From the NCBI GenBank assembly GCA_032358165.1, contig JAALGY010000032.1, forward strand, positions 1,178,001 to 1,242,000: 64,000 bases of DNA. The letters are read 5' to 3'. The notes beneath the pieces were generated by a model that was given only the letters and a program-made list of their open reading frames with translations, made no database searches and had not been told where the DNA came from. Both the position numbers and the translations under genes were made by a program. Shown here in pieces: positions 34,361 to 45,763 of this stretch (its first letter is position 1; the number at the start of each line of letters is the position of its first letter). Source of the DNA: Diplosphaera chodatii. Its lineage: Eukaryota; Chlorophyta; Trebouxiophyceae; Prasiolales; Stichococcaceae.

Positions 34361-35946
34361 CTACAGGTCCGCAGCTAGGAAGCCGGTTGGCAACTCTATC
34401 TTCTTGCCCGGCGTGAAGGTCGGCAGGCCGCGGTATGGGCAGGAGGCGCAGCGGAAGGCGTCACCCAGCGCGCAGCTGCCGCAACCACCCGCCGAGCCTG
34501 GGTTCTCAAGCATGTCCTGCAGGATCCAGCATCGAGCGGTCACATGGGCCTGCCTGACTGCAGCCTGCACTTCGGCACGGCTGCAGGCAGTACAACCGCA
34601 CGTGGCATTGCATCAGCGGACAGATTACATATCACGGCAATGACCGCATGACATAAAACAAGCCATACCTTGGTCAGCTTGGGCGGCGGCGGGCCGGCGG
34701 CCTCCTCCTCCGCCCGGCCGCAGGTGCAGTTCTTGCACGCTTTGCGACTGGGGCCGCAGCTGTCGTCCACCACTGCACCACACCGAACAACAGTGGCGTG
34801 ACGCTGCTGGCACCCCACAGACCGCCACACCCTCATGCCATATCTCGTGCAGGGAACCAGCCAGGTGACCTGCGCTGGGTCAAACTGTTCCCCGCTACAC
34901 TCATTCAACATGCACTCGACTGCCACACGGACTCACTGCAATCGTCCTGCATGTCGTAAAGCAAGCACAAGTCCAGTGTTTCGCGCCTGGGTTGACTGGT
35001 CGGACCAGGTCCTCCTCTGTCAGCAGCTCGTCATCATCAAGTAGGTCCGCATCATCTGCATTGATGCTGCTCCATATGCTGGCAGCGGGCGCGGGTGCCG
35101 ACGCTGGTGGCGCGACTGCCTTCTTGCGCTTGATGGCCTGCTGCGCGCCAACCTCCCACTGCGGCTTGCGCCCCTTCACCTGCAGCATCATGGCGGGCAT
35201 TCACACGGACGGTGTACTGCATGCTGGATATCAATGACAACATCAAGTCGGTGGTATTCAGCACAGTCAGCTATCGCGATGGACTGCCGCAGCGTCTGCC
35301 AACAATCATGCCAGAGCACTCACTGCAGCCAGCTGAATGCCTTCAACGGCTGCCAGTGCCGGCGGAAGCGGCAGGATCAGAGCATCTGTCGTTGTGCCCT
35401 GTGTAAGCCCGCACAAAACCGCCTGCTGCTGCAACTTCTCCAGCGTGCTGATGCCCTGCGCATGCACATCATGCATCACACAGCTTGCACTACACGCCCC
35501 ACGCATGGCATCACCGTGATTGCGATGACGCAGTGGAGTAAGTGTTGTTCGATTGAACGGGTCGGCTTACCACTGCTGTGCTGTTGCTGCTGCTGCTGAC
35601 AGGCTCCTGCAGCACGACTGTCCCGCCTGGTTTGGCAAGCGCAAGCAACAGGGCGGTGACAGCAGCGCCATGTGCTTGGCCCGCTGCTGAGGCTGACACC
35701 ACCACATCAAAAGTGCTGGCCGGTTGCAGCTTCAGGGCTGCCTGCAATCAGCGTCAGATGACAGTAACTGATGAGGACCACCAGCGTTGTAGACTTAGAT
35801 GCAACTGTATGATGTGACGCATTGCGCACCTGTGAGTTCATGACAACTGTCACGTCATCCGGTGAGACACGTTGCTGGTGGCACAGCTCCGTGAGCAGGC
35901 TTCCACTGAACCCGAGCGCGCTGTCCACGCTCAGCAGGACCTTCAT
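34361..35946 (-). CDS. DRE2: anamorsin/DRE2, cytosolic Fe-S assembly electron carrier
   Basis: Partner of the diflavin reductase TAH18; passes electrons to the cytosolic iron-sulfur assembly machinery. Six exons (35946-35830, 35741-35601, 35455-35324, 35179-34987, 34772-34669, 34516-34361) give 280 residues, the usual size. The N-terminal half is the degenerate methyltransferase-like domain ([31 protein letters not shown]). A basic/acidic linker follows ([35 protein letters not shown]). The first cluster motif is [13 protein letters not shown] and the second is [15 protein letters not shown] (C-x2-C-x7-C-x2-C), then the conserved [16 protein letters not shown] end. The first motif reads C-x6-C-x2-C-x-C, shorter in its first gap than the C-x8 or longer I recall for the family; this follows a GC-donor junction (34987) and should be checked. 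Identity is not in doubt. Confidence 0.93.
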
Positions 35947-36900
35947 GGCGTTTAGCACTTGCGACGTATGTCTGCAAGGTTCAGGTATCACCGGCCTGCG
36001 ACAAAGTTGCACTGTGATCAATAAACTGTGCGTGCCGCATCTACCGCGTGTTGATTTTGCCAAGCAAACTGCTAATTGAGCGAAGGCTCGAGAGCAACCC
36101 TGCGAGAGATGGATACTGGAATGCGGTAGTGATGCAGTTGAGCTTCCAGTATTGTTACACATTGAATGAAACCAATTCGCAAGTCCACATGCTGCTGCAC
36201 ACTGCATGATCCGTTGAGCTCTCTGCGTACAAACTGAGGCTTTGCTCAGTGGCGGTCATCTGTTGGCAGGCTGCGTGCTTATTGTCGAGGGCAGTCGCGA
36301 GGCGTGTCAAAAGGTGAGTGTTGCCACCGGCAGTGTGCCACCCTGTTGCCGGCAGGGAGTGCAGCAAACATGCAAAATTAGGCTGCAAAGTGAGATCAGA
36401 TTGGTCCGCAGCCGACATGCCAGCCATTGCGTCAGCCTGCAGCCTGGCCAGACATCAGATTGTGCACCACATGTCACCAGTGCAGCCCATCGGCCTTGCT
36501 GGCGTCAGTTCATTGCATTGTCCCTTGCTGTTTCACAGCTTGCGTTCACGAGTCTGTCCGGCTGCCTACACAGCCACTCTGTCGCAGTAGCCAGCGGCAG
36601 CGTCGCAACAGACGGCACATCATATCATCTCAGTTGTCCCGCCGGCCTGAAAGCCCTTGAAGAAGCTCGAATTGCTTGGATGCTTTTTCTGATCTGCTGT
36701 GGTCAGCCTGCGTCATCAGCTTTGTCCGGCATGGCCACCCGGACTTGCTTTGCAGCATTGTTGGGCAGCAGTCAGCCGCCGCCAGCCTGCATGCCACAGG
36801 TATCCTTGTCACAGCCACTTGTTACAGCCACTGCTGAGACAGCTGCACGCTCCAGGGGGCGGTCACAGCCGCCAGTGCCGGGGCGCCCAGCCAGGCAGTC
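35947..36900. promoter_or_regulatory. divergent intergenic region, DRE2 / SERRATE
   Basis: About 950 bases. A plus-strand open frame from 36242 runs into the SERRATE start in a different frame and has no known motif. A 5' non-coding exon of SERRATE may lie here. Nothing else seen. Confidence 0.35.
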
Positions 36901-39900
36901 ATGCGGGGGGGCGGGCCACCGGAGCGGCGCCGCGGCGGGTCCCCACTGCCGCCGATGCGCCGCGGGGACGACATGCGGGGCGGCGGCGACAGGCGCGGCC
37001 CGCCAGGCGGCTACCCCGGCCCGCCGCCGCCCCCGGGCGGCTACCGCGGCGGCCGCCGCGGCCGCAGCCCCTCGCCCCCCCCGGGCGGCCCCGGCGGCTT
37101 CCGGCGCTCGCCGCCGCCAAAGCGCTTCCGCCGTGACGACGACTTCGACCGCTAGTGCGTCGCACACTGCTGTGTCACGAGCTGTGTGTACACATGTACG
37201 TACTGCCGCGCACACCACCTGCGGGCTGCAGTCCTGCCAGGTGCCCTCCTCCAAGGCAGTGGGCTGACGATGACTGCATCCTGGCTGTGCAGCGGACCGC
37301 CGCCTCCGCATGGCTACCGTGACGGTCCGCCGCCGCCGCCATACTACGACCGGCGGGGCCCACCCATGGGGCCGCCGCCACCAGGGTACCGGGGCGAGCC
37401 TCGGGACCGCTTTGATGACCGCTTCAGGTTTGTTATGCATCTCACTGGCCAGTTTTGAGGTCAACTTGGGCTGCAAGTGCACACCTCGCACCTTGGGAAT
37501 CTTGCTACCTACTGATGGCAGCACCTTCACCCCCGTCGCTGCTGCTGACAGGGATCCGAGGGACCCTTATGGTCCGCCACCATATGGGCCACCAGAGCCG
37601 CCCTACCGGCGGGACTACCCACCATCACCACCACCTCCCAGGAGGTGAGTCCGGTCTTCCAGCGGTATCTAAGAGGTGCCATGTGTGTCTGTGTCTCTAG
37701 GCAAATCTCTGTCCGCAAGAAACATGGCGCCATTATATCACTCACCACCGCGGCATCGGCATGAAGTCAAGATGCATGCAGTCCCTTGGTCAGCGAGGTG
37801 CCAGTCACCCGCAGCAATGGCAACCCTGCTGCTGCAGTGTCATGAAAGTGTGCAGCAGCATCTAAGCAATAGCAATGGGGTGCATGCCTGCAGGCATGGG
37901 CCAATGACATACAAGGAGCTCATGCGGGAGCTGCCTGATGAGATCACGCCCGAGGCCGCCCAAAAGGAGTACCAGTTGTACCTCACCGAGTGGTGGGGCT
38001 CAGAGGTCAGTTGCACGTCATCGACATCAGGATTGCACAGCTTGAGCACCCTGCATGTCCAGCTCCTGCCAGCAAGGGCGCTTGCCCTCATTCAGAGGAG
38101 CTGCAACTGGTATGCGCAGATCAGGGCAGAGTTCGAGGCACGGAAGCATGACGATGCTGTGCGGCGGCGCTTCGACCCACGGGAGCACCAGAGAGCGGTG
38201 GATGCTCGCAACAGCCTCGCAGTGTCCACTGCAGAGTCTTTCCTGAAGGTATGTGAAAGACTGAAAGCGTTTGAGGCGACTCTGAGCATGCTGACGGTGT
38301 ATCTGCTGCATGATCACATCGCTGGCCATGTGTTCATCGCCGTTTCGCTCCGCAGGACTACACGCTGGGAGACATCAACCCGGCAGCGCCTGACTTCAAC
38401 CAGGGCAATGGCCCAGTGGCTGAGGATGCAGCAGCCGATGGCGCTGCTGCTGACCAGGCAGTGCCCTCGCCAGAAGCCGAGGTATGCAAGTGGAGACCCA
38501 TAGAGTGCGCCATGCGCTCATCATGCCCACACAAACCTCAGCAACAGCCAAGAGATTTGGCAACTGCAGTGCTGCCATGTTGTGGCCCCGCACATGAGCA
38601 CACAGTATCAGTCTGGCAGCAAAGAGGTGCATGGTCTGATACAAAACAGGGTGGCTCGCCCACCAGCCAGCCCGGCAGCGCCCGGAAACAGCCGGGCAGC
38701 GCGCGGTCGGCCTTGCCGGCGCCAGTCCCCAAAGTCGCGCCCGAGGTCACGTGGCAGGTACTCTTCTCTTGTACACTGGATCGACTTGATGCGCCCCATT
38801 CTCCGACGTGTCAATGGTGTGGATCCTTTGTAGTGCTGCCGCAGCCGCAGCGCATTGCTTCGGACCTCAAGCTGGCGAAGCAGCTGGCGGCCAAGCTGGA
38901 TGCAGAGAAGGGCGTGGCTGAGAACCCACTGTTGGCGGATGATGAGGCCACAGCGCAGCCCAGCGGTGCAGCGCCAGCGCCGATGGAGGACGGCAGCCCA
39001 GTCAGCGGCGGGGAAGAGGCGCCGCCAGCCGCCAAGGCAGAGGAAGGCGAGGAAGCTTCAGCCGAGGCTCTGGTGGGCGCCACACATCGCGCGGCTAGAC
39101 TGCACCATCAGCGCGCTTTTCACAGGGCCATGTCCCGATCTCTGCCGGGCACACTGTCCTGCGCTTCCCGCCCAGTCGAGCAGCGCCTTGAACCCACGAG
39201 CACGGTGGCGACGTGCTGTGGCCGCTGCTGCAGGCGGGCAAGCTGGACGTGCTGCTGACGTACCTGTGGCGCGTGCACGGGGTGGACTACTACGGGGGGG
39301 CGGAGGTGGCGGAGCCTGAGGAGGAGCAGCGCTCCGGGCCCCGCCCCACGCTCCGGTGCCAGCGCCCCGAGGAGGGCGAGCAGCCCGCCGAGGGCGCGGA
39401 GAAGGAGCAGGTTGGGCTACGACACGGCAGCTTTTCCACATCTTGGGACACGTGCTGTTGTGCGTACAACTGCAGGCCAGGCAGCATCTGCTGTGCAGCT
39501 TCGAGCACCGCCGTGCAGGTTGCTCTGTGGAATCTGGGCAAGCCCTGTGGAAACCAGGATGGCTGGTTTCCATCCACGCTGCCTGATGCAGGAGGCGATT
39601 CTGCAGAAGGGCGTGGACGATGTCTGGCACGCCCGGCTGGCACGCGGCGACCCCTTTGAGGACCCTCTGCAGAAGGAGCAGGTGTGATGGCCGCCCCGAG
39701 GCAATCTGGTGTGGTTCTCTGCTGCACATCCAGTTTCGAAGCTTGCTTGGACACTGCATCGACATCGTATGGATGGCTGTATGACACCATGTGCATCGCC
39801 AACCTCGATGCTTTCACCTTCCTCCCAGATTGAGAAGCACTTGGACGAGTGGGTGGAGGCGCAGATCGTGAAGATCGGCGACAAGAAGTGGGGCTCAAAG

Positions 39901-40849
39901 GTCAGCCAGAAGCTGTTCGTGGACAGGGCCTTCGTCGTCAAGCACATCCGCAACAAGCACACCCACCTGCTGGACGCAGAGCGCGAGCAGGTGTGTCCTT
40001 CCGCTGCCTGCTGCCCACGTCTGCGGGCTTGGCCCAACCATTGCACGATGCAACAGTCTATCGGGGCAGTAGTTATGCTTTCCTTGACCAGTGATGCTTG
40101 TGCACCCTGTGCAGTTGCAGCCTGTCTGTTTGATACTTCAAGCTTTGCTTGGTATGGGCTGCAGTACCAGGACGAGTTGTTCTTTGAGGCATTCAAGGCG
40201 GCGCGCGACGAGGAGGAGCGAGCTGCCAAGAAGGCTGCCGAGGCTGCACGACGGGTGCGTCGGGAGCCGTGGTTCTCGCTGGCTGTCTCTGCCTTTTGTA
40301 TACCGCAACTCCCCTGTGCATGCACCGAGAAGGCGATCAAGTGCATCAAGTCTGCTGCAATTTGGGCATCTGTCTGGCGTCCAGGCGGAGTTTGGCGGCG
40401 GCGAGGATGGCCAGTGGAACGCTGCTGGCCAGGATGGCTTTGCCCCGGAGCTGCCCGCGCCCTTCATTGGCGGCGGAGGCGGGGGCATGGGCGCCGGCGG
40501 CATGGGTGGCGCCGGGCCAATGGCTGGTATGAGCGTGCCAGCTGGCATGGTGCTGGTGCCAGCGCCCGGCGCGGGCCCCTTCGGCCCCTTCATCCCCGTA
40601 CCCATGGATCAGGCGGCCGGCGGCGCAATGATGGCACCCGGAATGGCCGGCCGCGGCGGCAGAGGGCGCCTCCCTGGCGTTCGCGGCGGCATGATGCCCG
40701 GGCGTGGGGTGGTGGGCGGAGGGCGGCGTGGCCCCAGCGGCATGGCGATGGGCGTGGCCATGGGCACAGCTGCCCTGGGCGGCCGGGAGTACACGGATCT
40801 GGATGCCCCAGAGAACCAGCGCTCAGTGCTGGACTATGGCGACCTGTAG
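36901..40849 (+). CDS. SE: SERRATE/ARS2 homolog (RNA-processing scaffold)
   Basis: Nuclear scaffold linking cap-binding complex to microRNA processing, splicing and RNA decay. Thirteen exons (36901-37154, 37293-37427, 37552-37644, 37894-38005, 38120-38248, 38356-38481, 38620-38757, 38845-39072, 39201-39410, 39592-39681, 39829-39990, 40165-40254, 40385-40849) give 743 residues. The N-terminus is an Arg/Gly/Pro-rich disordered region (about residues 1-160). The folded core starts at GPMTYKELMRELPDEITPEA, includes ARNSLAVSTAESFLK, SDLKLAKQLAAKLDAEKG, KLDVLLTYLWRVHGVDYYGG, and the zinc-finger region VSQKLFVDRAFVVKHIRNKH. The C-terminus is Gly/Met/Pro-rich and closes REYTDLDAPENQRSVLDYGDL-like, matching the conserved 'YxDLDAPE...DY' end. 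No cysteine sits where the C2H2 finger should begin. The start of exon 7 and exon 9 (GAG acceptor) are the least certain points. Confidence 0.88.
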
Positions 40850-41304
40850 CTGGGAGCCTGGCCCCGGTGGTCCACAACGCCACCTGCTTGCTGGTGGTTT
40901 TCAGCGGTGCTCAGCGCATCGGTGGTTTCCAAAATTTATCCTGGACGGTGGCTGACACAAAACAGACTGTGCTGCCCGGCATGCAGAGATTGGGTGTGTG
41001 TGTGTCCTGTTGCGTGGATTTGCATCCCGTTGCAAGGGCGTCTCTGTGTGGACTTTGAGATGGCTGTCCTACACATTGTGCGGCTGGTCTGCACATGGCA
41101 GCCAGCAGTAGCATCGATACAACCGCAGACTGCTCAGAAACCTTCTAGCGAGAACCTCGCGCCTAATACCGCATAGAGGAAACCACATCGCTGAATTGTT
41201 TCAATGTACACACTGATCTGACCCCCGAGTGCACACTCCTCGTCACATCAACGAATAGCTACAAACAGTAGCATTGCTGCGTCCTGAGGTTGCCGATCTT
41301 GTAG
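40850..41304. other. convergent 3' region, SERRATE / GT31
   Basis: About 455 bases between stops. No gene, RNA or repeat recognised. Confidence 0.4.
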
Positions 41305-43814
41305 CTAGCCGGCATCCATGCCAAACTCTCTGACAAACTGCTGCGCCTCCCGCTGCGAGCAGCACCGTCCGCCAGACTGTGCGCAGGGATGCCCTCATAC
41401 CATTCAGCATTGTCCTGGCTTGTTATTGCGTTGCATGGCGTCAGCATTCAGGCACCGCAATGCATGTTGACACAACAACTCCCTACGTCTGAGTGGGCAG
41501 ACCTGCTGTACTCACCGAAAAGGCACAGTACATCAGGCCAGGGCTCATGTAGTGGGTGACCAGGTCGTACGACGAACAGTCAAAGAAGTTGAAGCGTTCC
41601 TCCACGATGTACTGGATCTGCAAGCAGAGGGTCGCATTCCACAACACGTATAGCCTGCACTCGTCAAGGCAGCTGTTGAGATGCGAGGCACACTGCGCAA
41701 GGCACCACACCGTCCTTGTCGCACTTGCACGGCATGATGCAGAAGATTGGTGTGACAGGCTGCAGACTGAGTGCACCTGTACTTTGCGCTCCCTCCCAAC
41801 ATGCTCCACCCAGGACCCCATTGCGATGTCCTCCAGCTTGAAGAGCCGGTGGTGCTGCGGCTTGAGAGCTGCGCCCGCCGCGATCTCACGAACTAGATCT
41901 GCCGTCAGCACATAGCCTGCACCAGGACGTGCTCAGCTGAAGAAACGGCCACCAGGATCCCTGCAAGCCGAGAAAGTGCAACAGCGCCGCCTGGCTACTG
42001 CAACATGCTCCTCAAACACCGTAGTTGGGTGACGCAGCATCGCTGCGGAGCGGAGCCCATGTTGCTTGATCACAACTAGGTTGCCCATGACGCACCTGCG
42101 CCGTGGGCCCATGGCGGGTACTTCTTTGAGCCCCACTCCTTTGGCGACACATACCACCTGCTCTTGGGGTCGCGGTGCGGTGCACCTCCCGGCTGCTCGA
42201 TGTAGCCCATGAGTGCATAGGCGCTGGGCATCTGCTCGAGTGCCTCCATCAGCAGCGCCACCCGAACATAGCTGTCATCGTCCACCTGTTTCGCATGACT
42301 GCAGCGTGTGTTCACAGGTGTCACGGCTGAGGAATATGCTCTGTACCAGCGCCGCGGACTAGCATAGTTGGGTGAGAAGATTACCTCCGAGGACCTGGAC
42401 ATAGTGGATCAGGTTCGACAAGCAGTCAGAGTGATGAGTAGCCAGGGACAGGGCTGCAGCAGGTGTTGCAAGGCACCTTCAGCAGGTGAGTCATGGCGGG
42501 GTCCAGTGCAGCAGCACGTGTAGCCTCGAGTGTCTGATGCGTAATGTTATCGTAGTGCTCCCATACATGTGGCAGGACGACCACGTCCCGCATGCGGACC
42601 TGTACATGCACTTGACGAAAAGGAATTCGAGTCTTGACAGTCGGAAGTGCCGACCATTCGTACATAAGACGAGTGTTTCACTTTGCCAACACGCCATGCC
42701 AACAGGTGACTACTCACCGCCTCTGCTCGGAGTGCATCAAATGCACCCTCGCTCCTGGGCTTGGCGCACACGAATACCAGGCGGTGGAGCCTGCAGCACC
42801 CAGCTTTGAGGATGATGACATCGTTACGACAGGCTCTGGCGGAGCAGTGCGGTCTGCCCGCCCCTAGCAGTGTTACACAGCCCTGAACCAGGCGTCAGTG
42901 CAGTAACATGGGGGCTGCAATCGCACCGCTTGTCAGAGCCCCAGGTGGCCCGAATAGCATCACGCCTGTCTTGATTGGCTGCCATCGATATCACTGCCGC
43001 GTACAGCCGAACAGGCCCATCCTGCTGCGCAGTGCCGCCTGGTGCAGTGGCCATCAAGCTACTGCTGGCGCTGTGCATGCTGCCAGGCACAGCTTCCTGT
43101 AGTCCGTCTGCTGTCCCGTGCTGTTGGTGACCGCCGCCACCACTGCCGCCGCTGTTGCTGCTGCCATGTTCGCCCTGCACACGGTCCCGCAGCTTGGGCT
43201 GAAACTGTGGCTGGGGCGCTTGCTGCTGGGCCTGCATCTGACTGACGGCAGCGGCCTGCGAGGAGAAACTTGTATATGCAACCAGCAGACCGCGTTACGT
43301 CGAGGCAACTTTAGGCACAGGTCAGCTTCACGATCAGGCTCTCAACCATTGCAGGTGGTTGCGCACCATCAGTGCAGCAGGTTGTTGCTGTGAGGTGACA
43401 TCCGCAGCCCCAGACGGCAGCAGCACACACTGCGCGGCCACATCTGCAAGGTGCTTCACTGTCTGCGCGTCCAAGCTTCGTTGGCAGTTGCAGCGCATGG
43501 TCACGAACAGCTGCGCGGCGGTGCAGCAGAGCTGGCTGGCGGGCTGGCCGCTCTGGAGCACGCCTGGCTGCAGAGAGCGCCTGCCAACAGTCAGACCAGT
43601 GGCGGCTGCCACCTCTGCTGTATCAAGCTGCGCAGCCCCACCTGTTTGCGGTCTGCATAGCATGTGCGTACAATGTTGCATATTGCGCATGCAGTGCCGC
43701 TGTCGGACGGCGTACGTAGCCAACAAGCACAAACTGGCAGGCCTGCCAGCGCTTCCCAAGTGCGCGCGCACCTGCCAGTAATGTCGCCTGCATTGCGAGG
43801 AGGCCCGAGCCCAT
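41305..43814 (-). CDS. glycosyltransferase family 31 (beta-1,3-galactosyltransferase-like)
   Basis: Golgi-type glycosyltransferase moving a sugar, usually galactose or GlcNAc, in beta-1,3 linkage. Nine exons (43814-43772, 43641-43367, 43255-42927, 42790-42718, 42599-42477, 42285-42096, 41916-41777, 41617-41516, 41352-41305) give 440 residues. GT31 motifs: RRDAIRATWGSD (the IR-TW motif), LVFVCAKPRSEG, DVVVLPHVWEHYDN, the metal/nucleotide motif LKVDDDSYVRV (DxD), GYVLTADLVREIAAG, and the late acidic motif KLEDIAMGSWVEH (EDV-like). The first about 200 residues, before the catalytic part, are Gln/Gly/Ala-rich. A strong signal-anchor-like stretch (LHTAALFTAAFLTCLACT) lies just upstream in frame at about 44010-43950 and may be the true N-terminus through one more exon. 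Catalytic exons from 43255 down are secure; the two upstream exons are moderate. Confidence 0.83.
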
Positions 43815-44484
43815 GGCAGCCCCGCGATGGGTCCTGCGTCAGGGCGATGACTTGGCGGCAGACCTGAGCGCCTGGCAACTCGAGCAGGGAGGTGACTGTG
43901 GGGCAGTGCGGGATGTGGACCCTGCTGCTTCTGGCGCCAAGGCGGGCGGTGCAGGCGAGGCACGTCAGAAACGCAGCGGTGAAGAGTGCAGCTGTGTGCA
44001 GCATCGTCATGCTACTCCTGCTGCACAATCACAGCCGTGCCTGCACCAGGCTCAGGGGAAGTGTCTACCCTTGGATCCCTTGGGGACGGTTCGGGGTCAA
44101 GCCTAAACAAGTCCAACGGCAGCAGAGCTGTGCTGCGGATCAGTGGCAGTGCAGCAAACATACAAGTGCATGACGCAGAGCTCAAGCTCAACACGGCAGT
44201 CTCCTGCTTTCGCGCTCGTCATGTAACCTGCAGCATGTGGCTTTGTGCCAGTATCTCAGTATGTATATATTGCAGCATACGCCTGTGTACGCTCAGGGTT
44301 TACGGCGGGATTGGCTGCTTGGCCCTTGGGGCGAAGGGGCGATGGCTTCAGAGCAAAAGTGCCAACATTGTGTGCAGAACGGCAGAGACAGGCAATTTAG
44401 CACTGCTGCACAGCTGCAGTTGCACACCAGCGGGCGTGAGACGCACAGGCACAGACCAGGGGGTTACCACCACACACTTGCAGC
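43815..44484. promoter_or_regulatory. divergent region, GT31 / bL31
   Basis: About 670 bases. The GT31-proximal part holds a minus-strand frame (to 44028) encoding a hydrophobic anchor that may belong to GT31. The remainder shows no gene. Confidence 0.35.
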
Positions 44485-45523
44485 ATGGAAGCCCTTCTTC
44501 CTGCGTTGCAGTGCGGCTATGCCCGACCATTGCAGCTGCGGCAGCGGAGCTGCGCCGGATTCGGCTCGCCGTTGCCAGCTCTCCACGGCAGCCGCAGCAG
44601 CTCAGCGGTGCGCAGCTTGCGCATGTCCCTCTGCACGTACACTCCGCCATGTCTGCTGCACACCCGTTCGCTTGGCAGCTATGTTGAGGTCATGCACTGG
44701 TGCGACAGCAATCTTGATTCTGGCACCGTGTCAGACATTTCAACTGGCTACTGACAATCAATGCACTTGGCGGCAGGCAACAGGCGTGTGCCGCATGAAG
44801 AAGGACACCCACCCTGACTTCTACGAGGAGGCAAAGGTGGGCCTTCATAGCCAGTCCGCAGGTTGGAGCTGCTTTGCAAAGGCCTGCAGTGCAAGAGGTG
44901 CAACAGGCCCTTGGTCCAGCATGTTTTGGGGCTGCCACACTCAGACAGTTGCAGGAACATCGGCTACATGTGACCACAGCATCTGCAATTCCGAGCAGCA
45001 CCAAAACCTGCAACAGCTCATGAGCGGCACGTGTGTGTGCCGTGACGCAGGTGTTCTGCAACGGTGAGGAGGTGATGACAACCAGCGGCACGCAGCCGAA
45101 GTACACAGTCGACATCTGGTCGGGCAACCACCCCTTCTTCAAGGGCTCCTCCAGCACCGTGGTCGTGGACGAGGGCCGCGTGAACCGCTTCAAGCGGCGC
45201 TACGCCGGCCTCGACACCATGGCCGACATGTCGACCATGAAGCAGGGTGCGCTGCGCACCTGTGGCCCCTCCATGTCAGAGACCCTGCACCTCCTCCAGT
45301 GTGCATAGCGCGGGGGCCTACTTGCAGTTGCTGTGCATGGCTCCGATTGCTTCAGCAGGGCCAGGGCGACGACCTGTACTCAAGAACAGATTGATAGCCC
45401 CTGGACCCATATACCGACAACTCACAAATGCAGCTCCCGTGCGCTGCAGGTGGCAACAACGAGGTCGATCTCACAGCGTTCAAGAACAGGAACAAGGGCA
45501 AGAAGGGCAAGGGGAAGAAGTGA
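44485..45523 (+). CDS. rpl31: plastid ribosomal protein bL31
   Basis: Bacterial-type L31 of the large ribosomal subunit, nuclear-encoded and imported into the plastid. Four exons (44485-44688, 44777-44836, 45051-45246, 45450-45523) give 177 residues. The first exon encodes a transit peptide rich in Leu, Arg, Ser and Ala (MEALLPALQCGYARPLQLRQ). The mature protein begins MKKDTHPDFYEEAKVFCNGEE, continues VMTTSGTQPKYTVDIWSGNH PFFKG, and has the DEGRVNRFKRRYAGLD block, all diagnostic of bL31. It carries a single cysteine in the N-terminal region rather than the four-cysteine zinc form. The C-terminal tail is lysine/glycine-rich (NRNKGKKGKGKK). The transit-peptide exon is the least conserved part, but its donor and the next acceptor keep frame. 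Confidence 0.93.
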
Positions 45524-45763
45524 CGGTGTATGTAGTCTGCAGCAGACACCCTTTTTTCCACAGACGTCTGAGCATTCTGATACTGTACTTCAAATCAGTG
45601 TTTAAACAGTGCCAGGGCTGCAAGCAAGATGTGAGACCCATGCCAGACAACTCTCAATATGATGCAAACCATCAGTCATCGACGATCAAACCAGGTCACT
45701 TGTTTACAGCAGCAGATGTCTTATCACCAGTGTGTGCTGCACGTCATGCCTTCCAGAACCAGG

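Noticed and set aside
36242..37267. 341-codon plus-strand frame overlapping the SERRATE start
   Set aside because: Different frame from SERRATE; its right half is Arg/Ala/Pro noise from the GC-rich repeats of the real exon.
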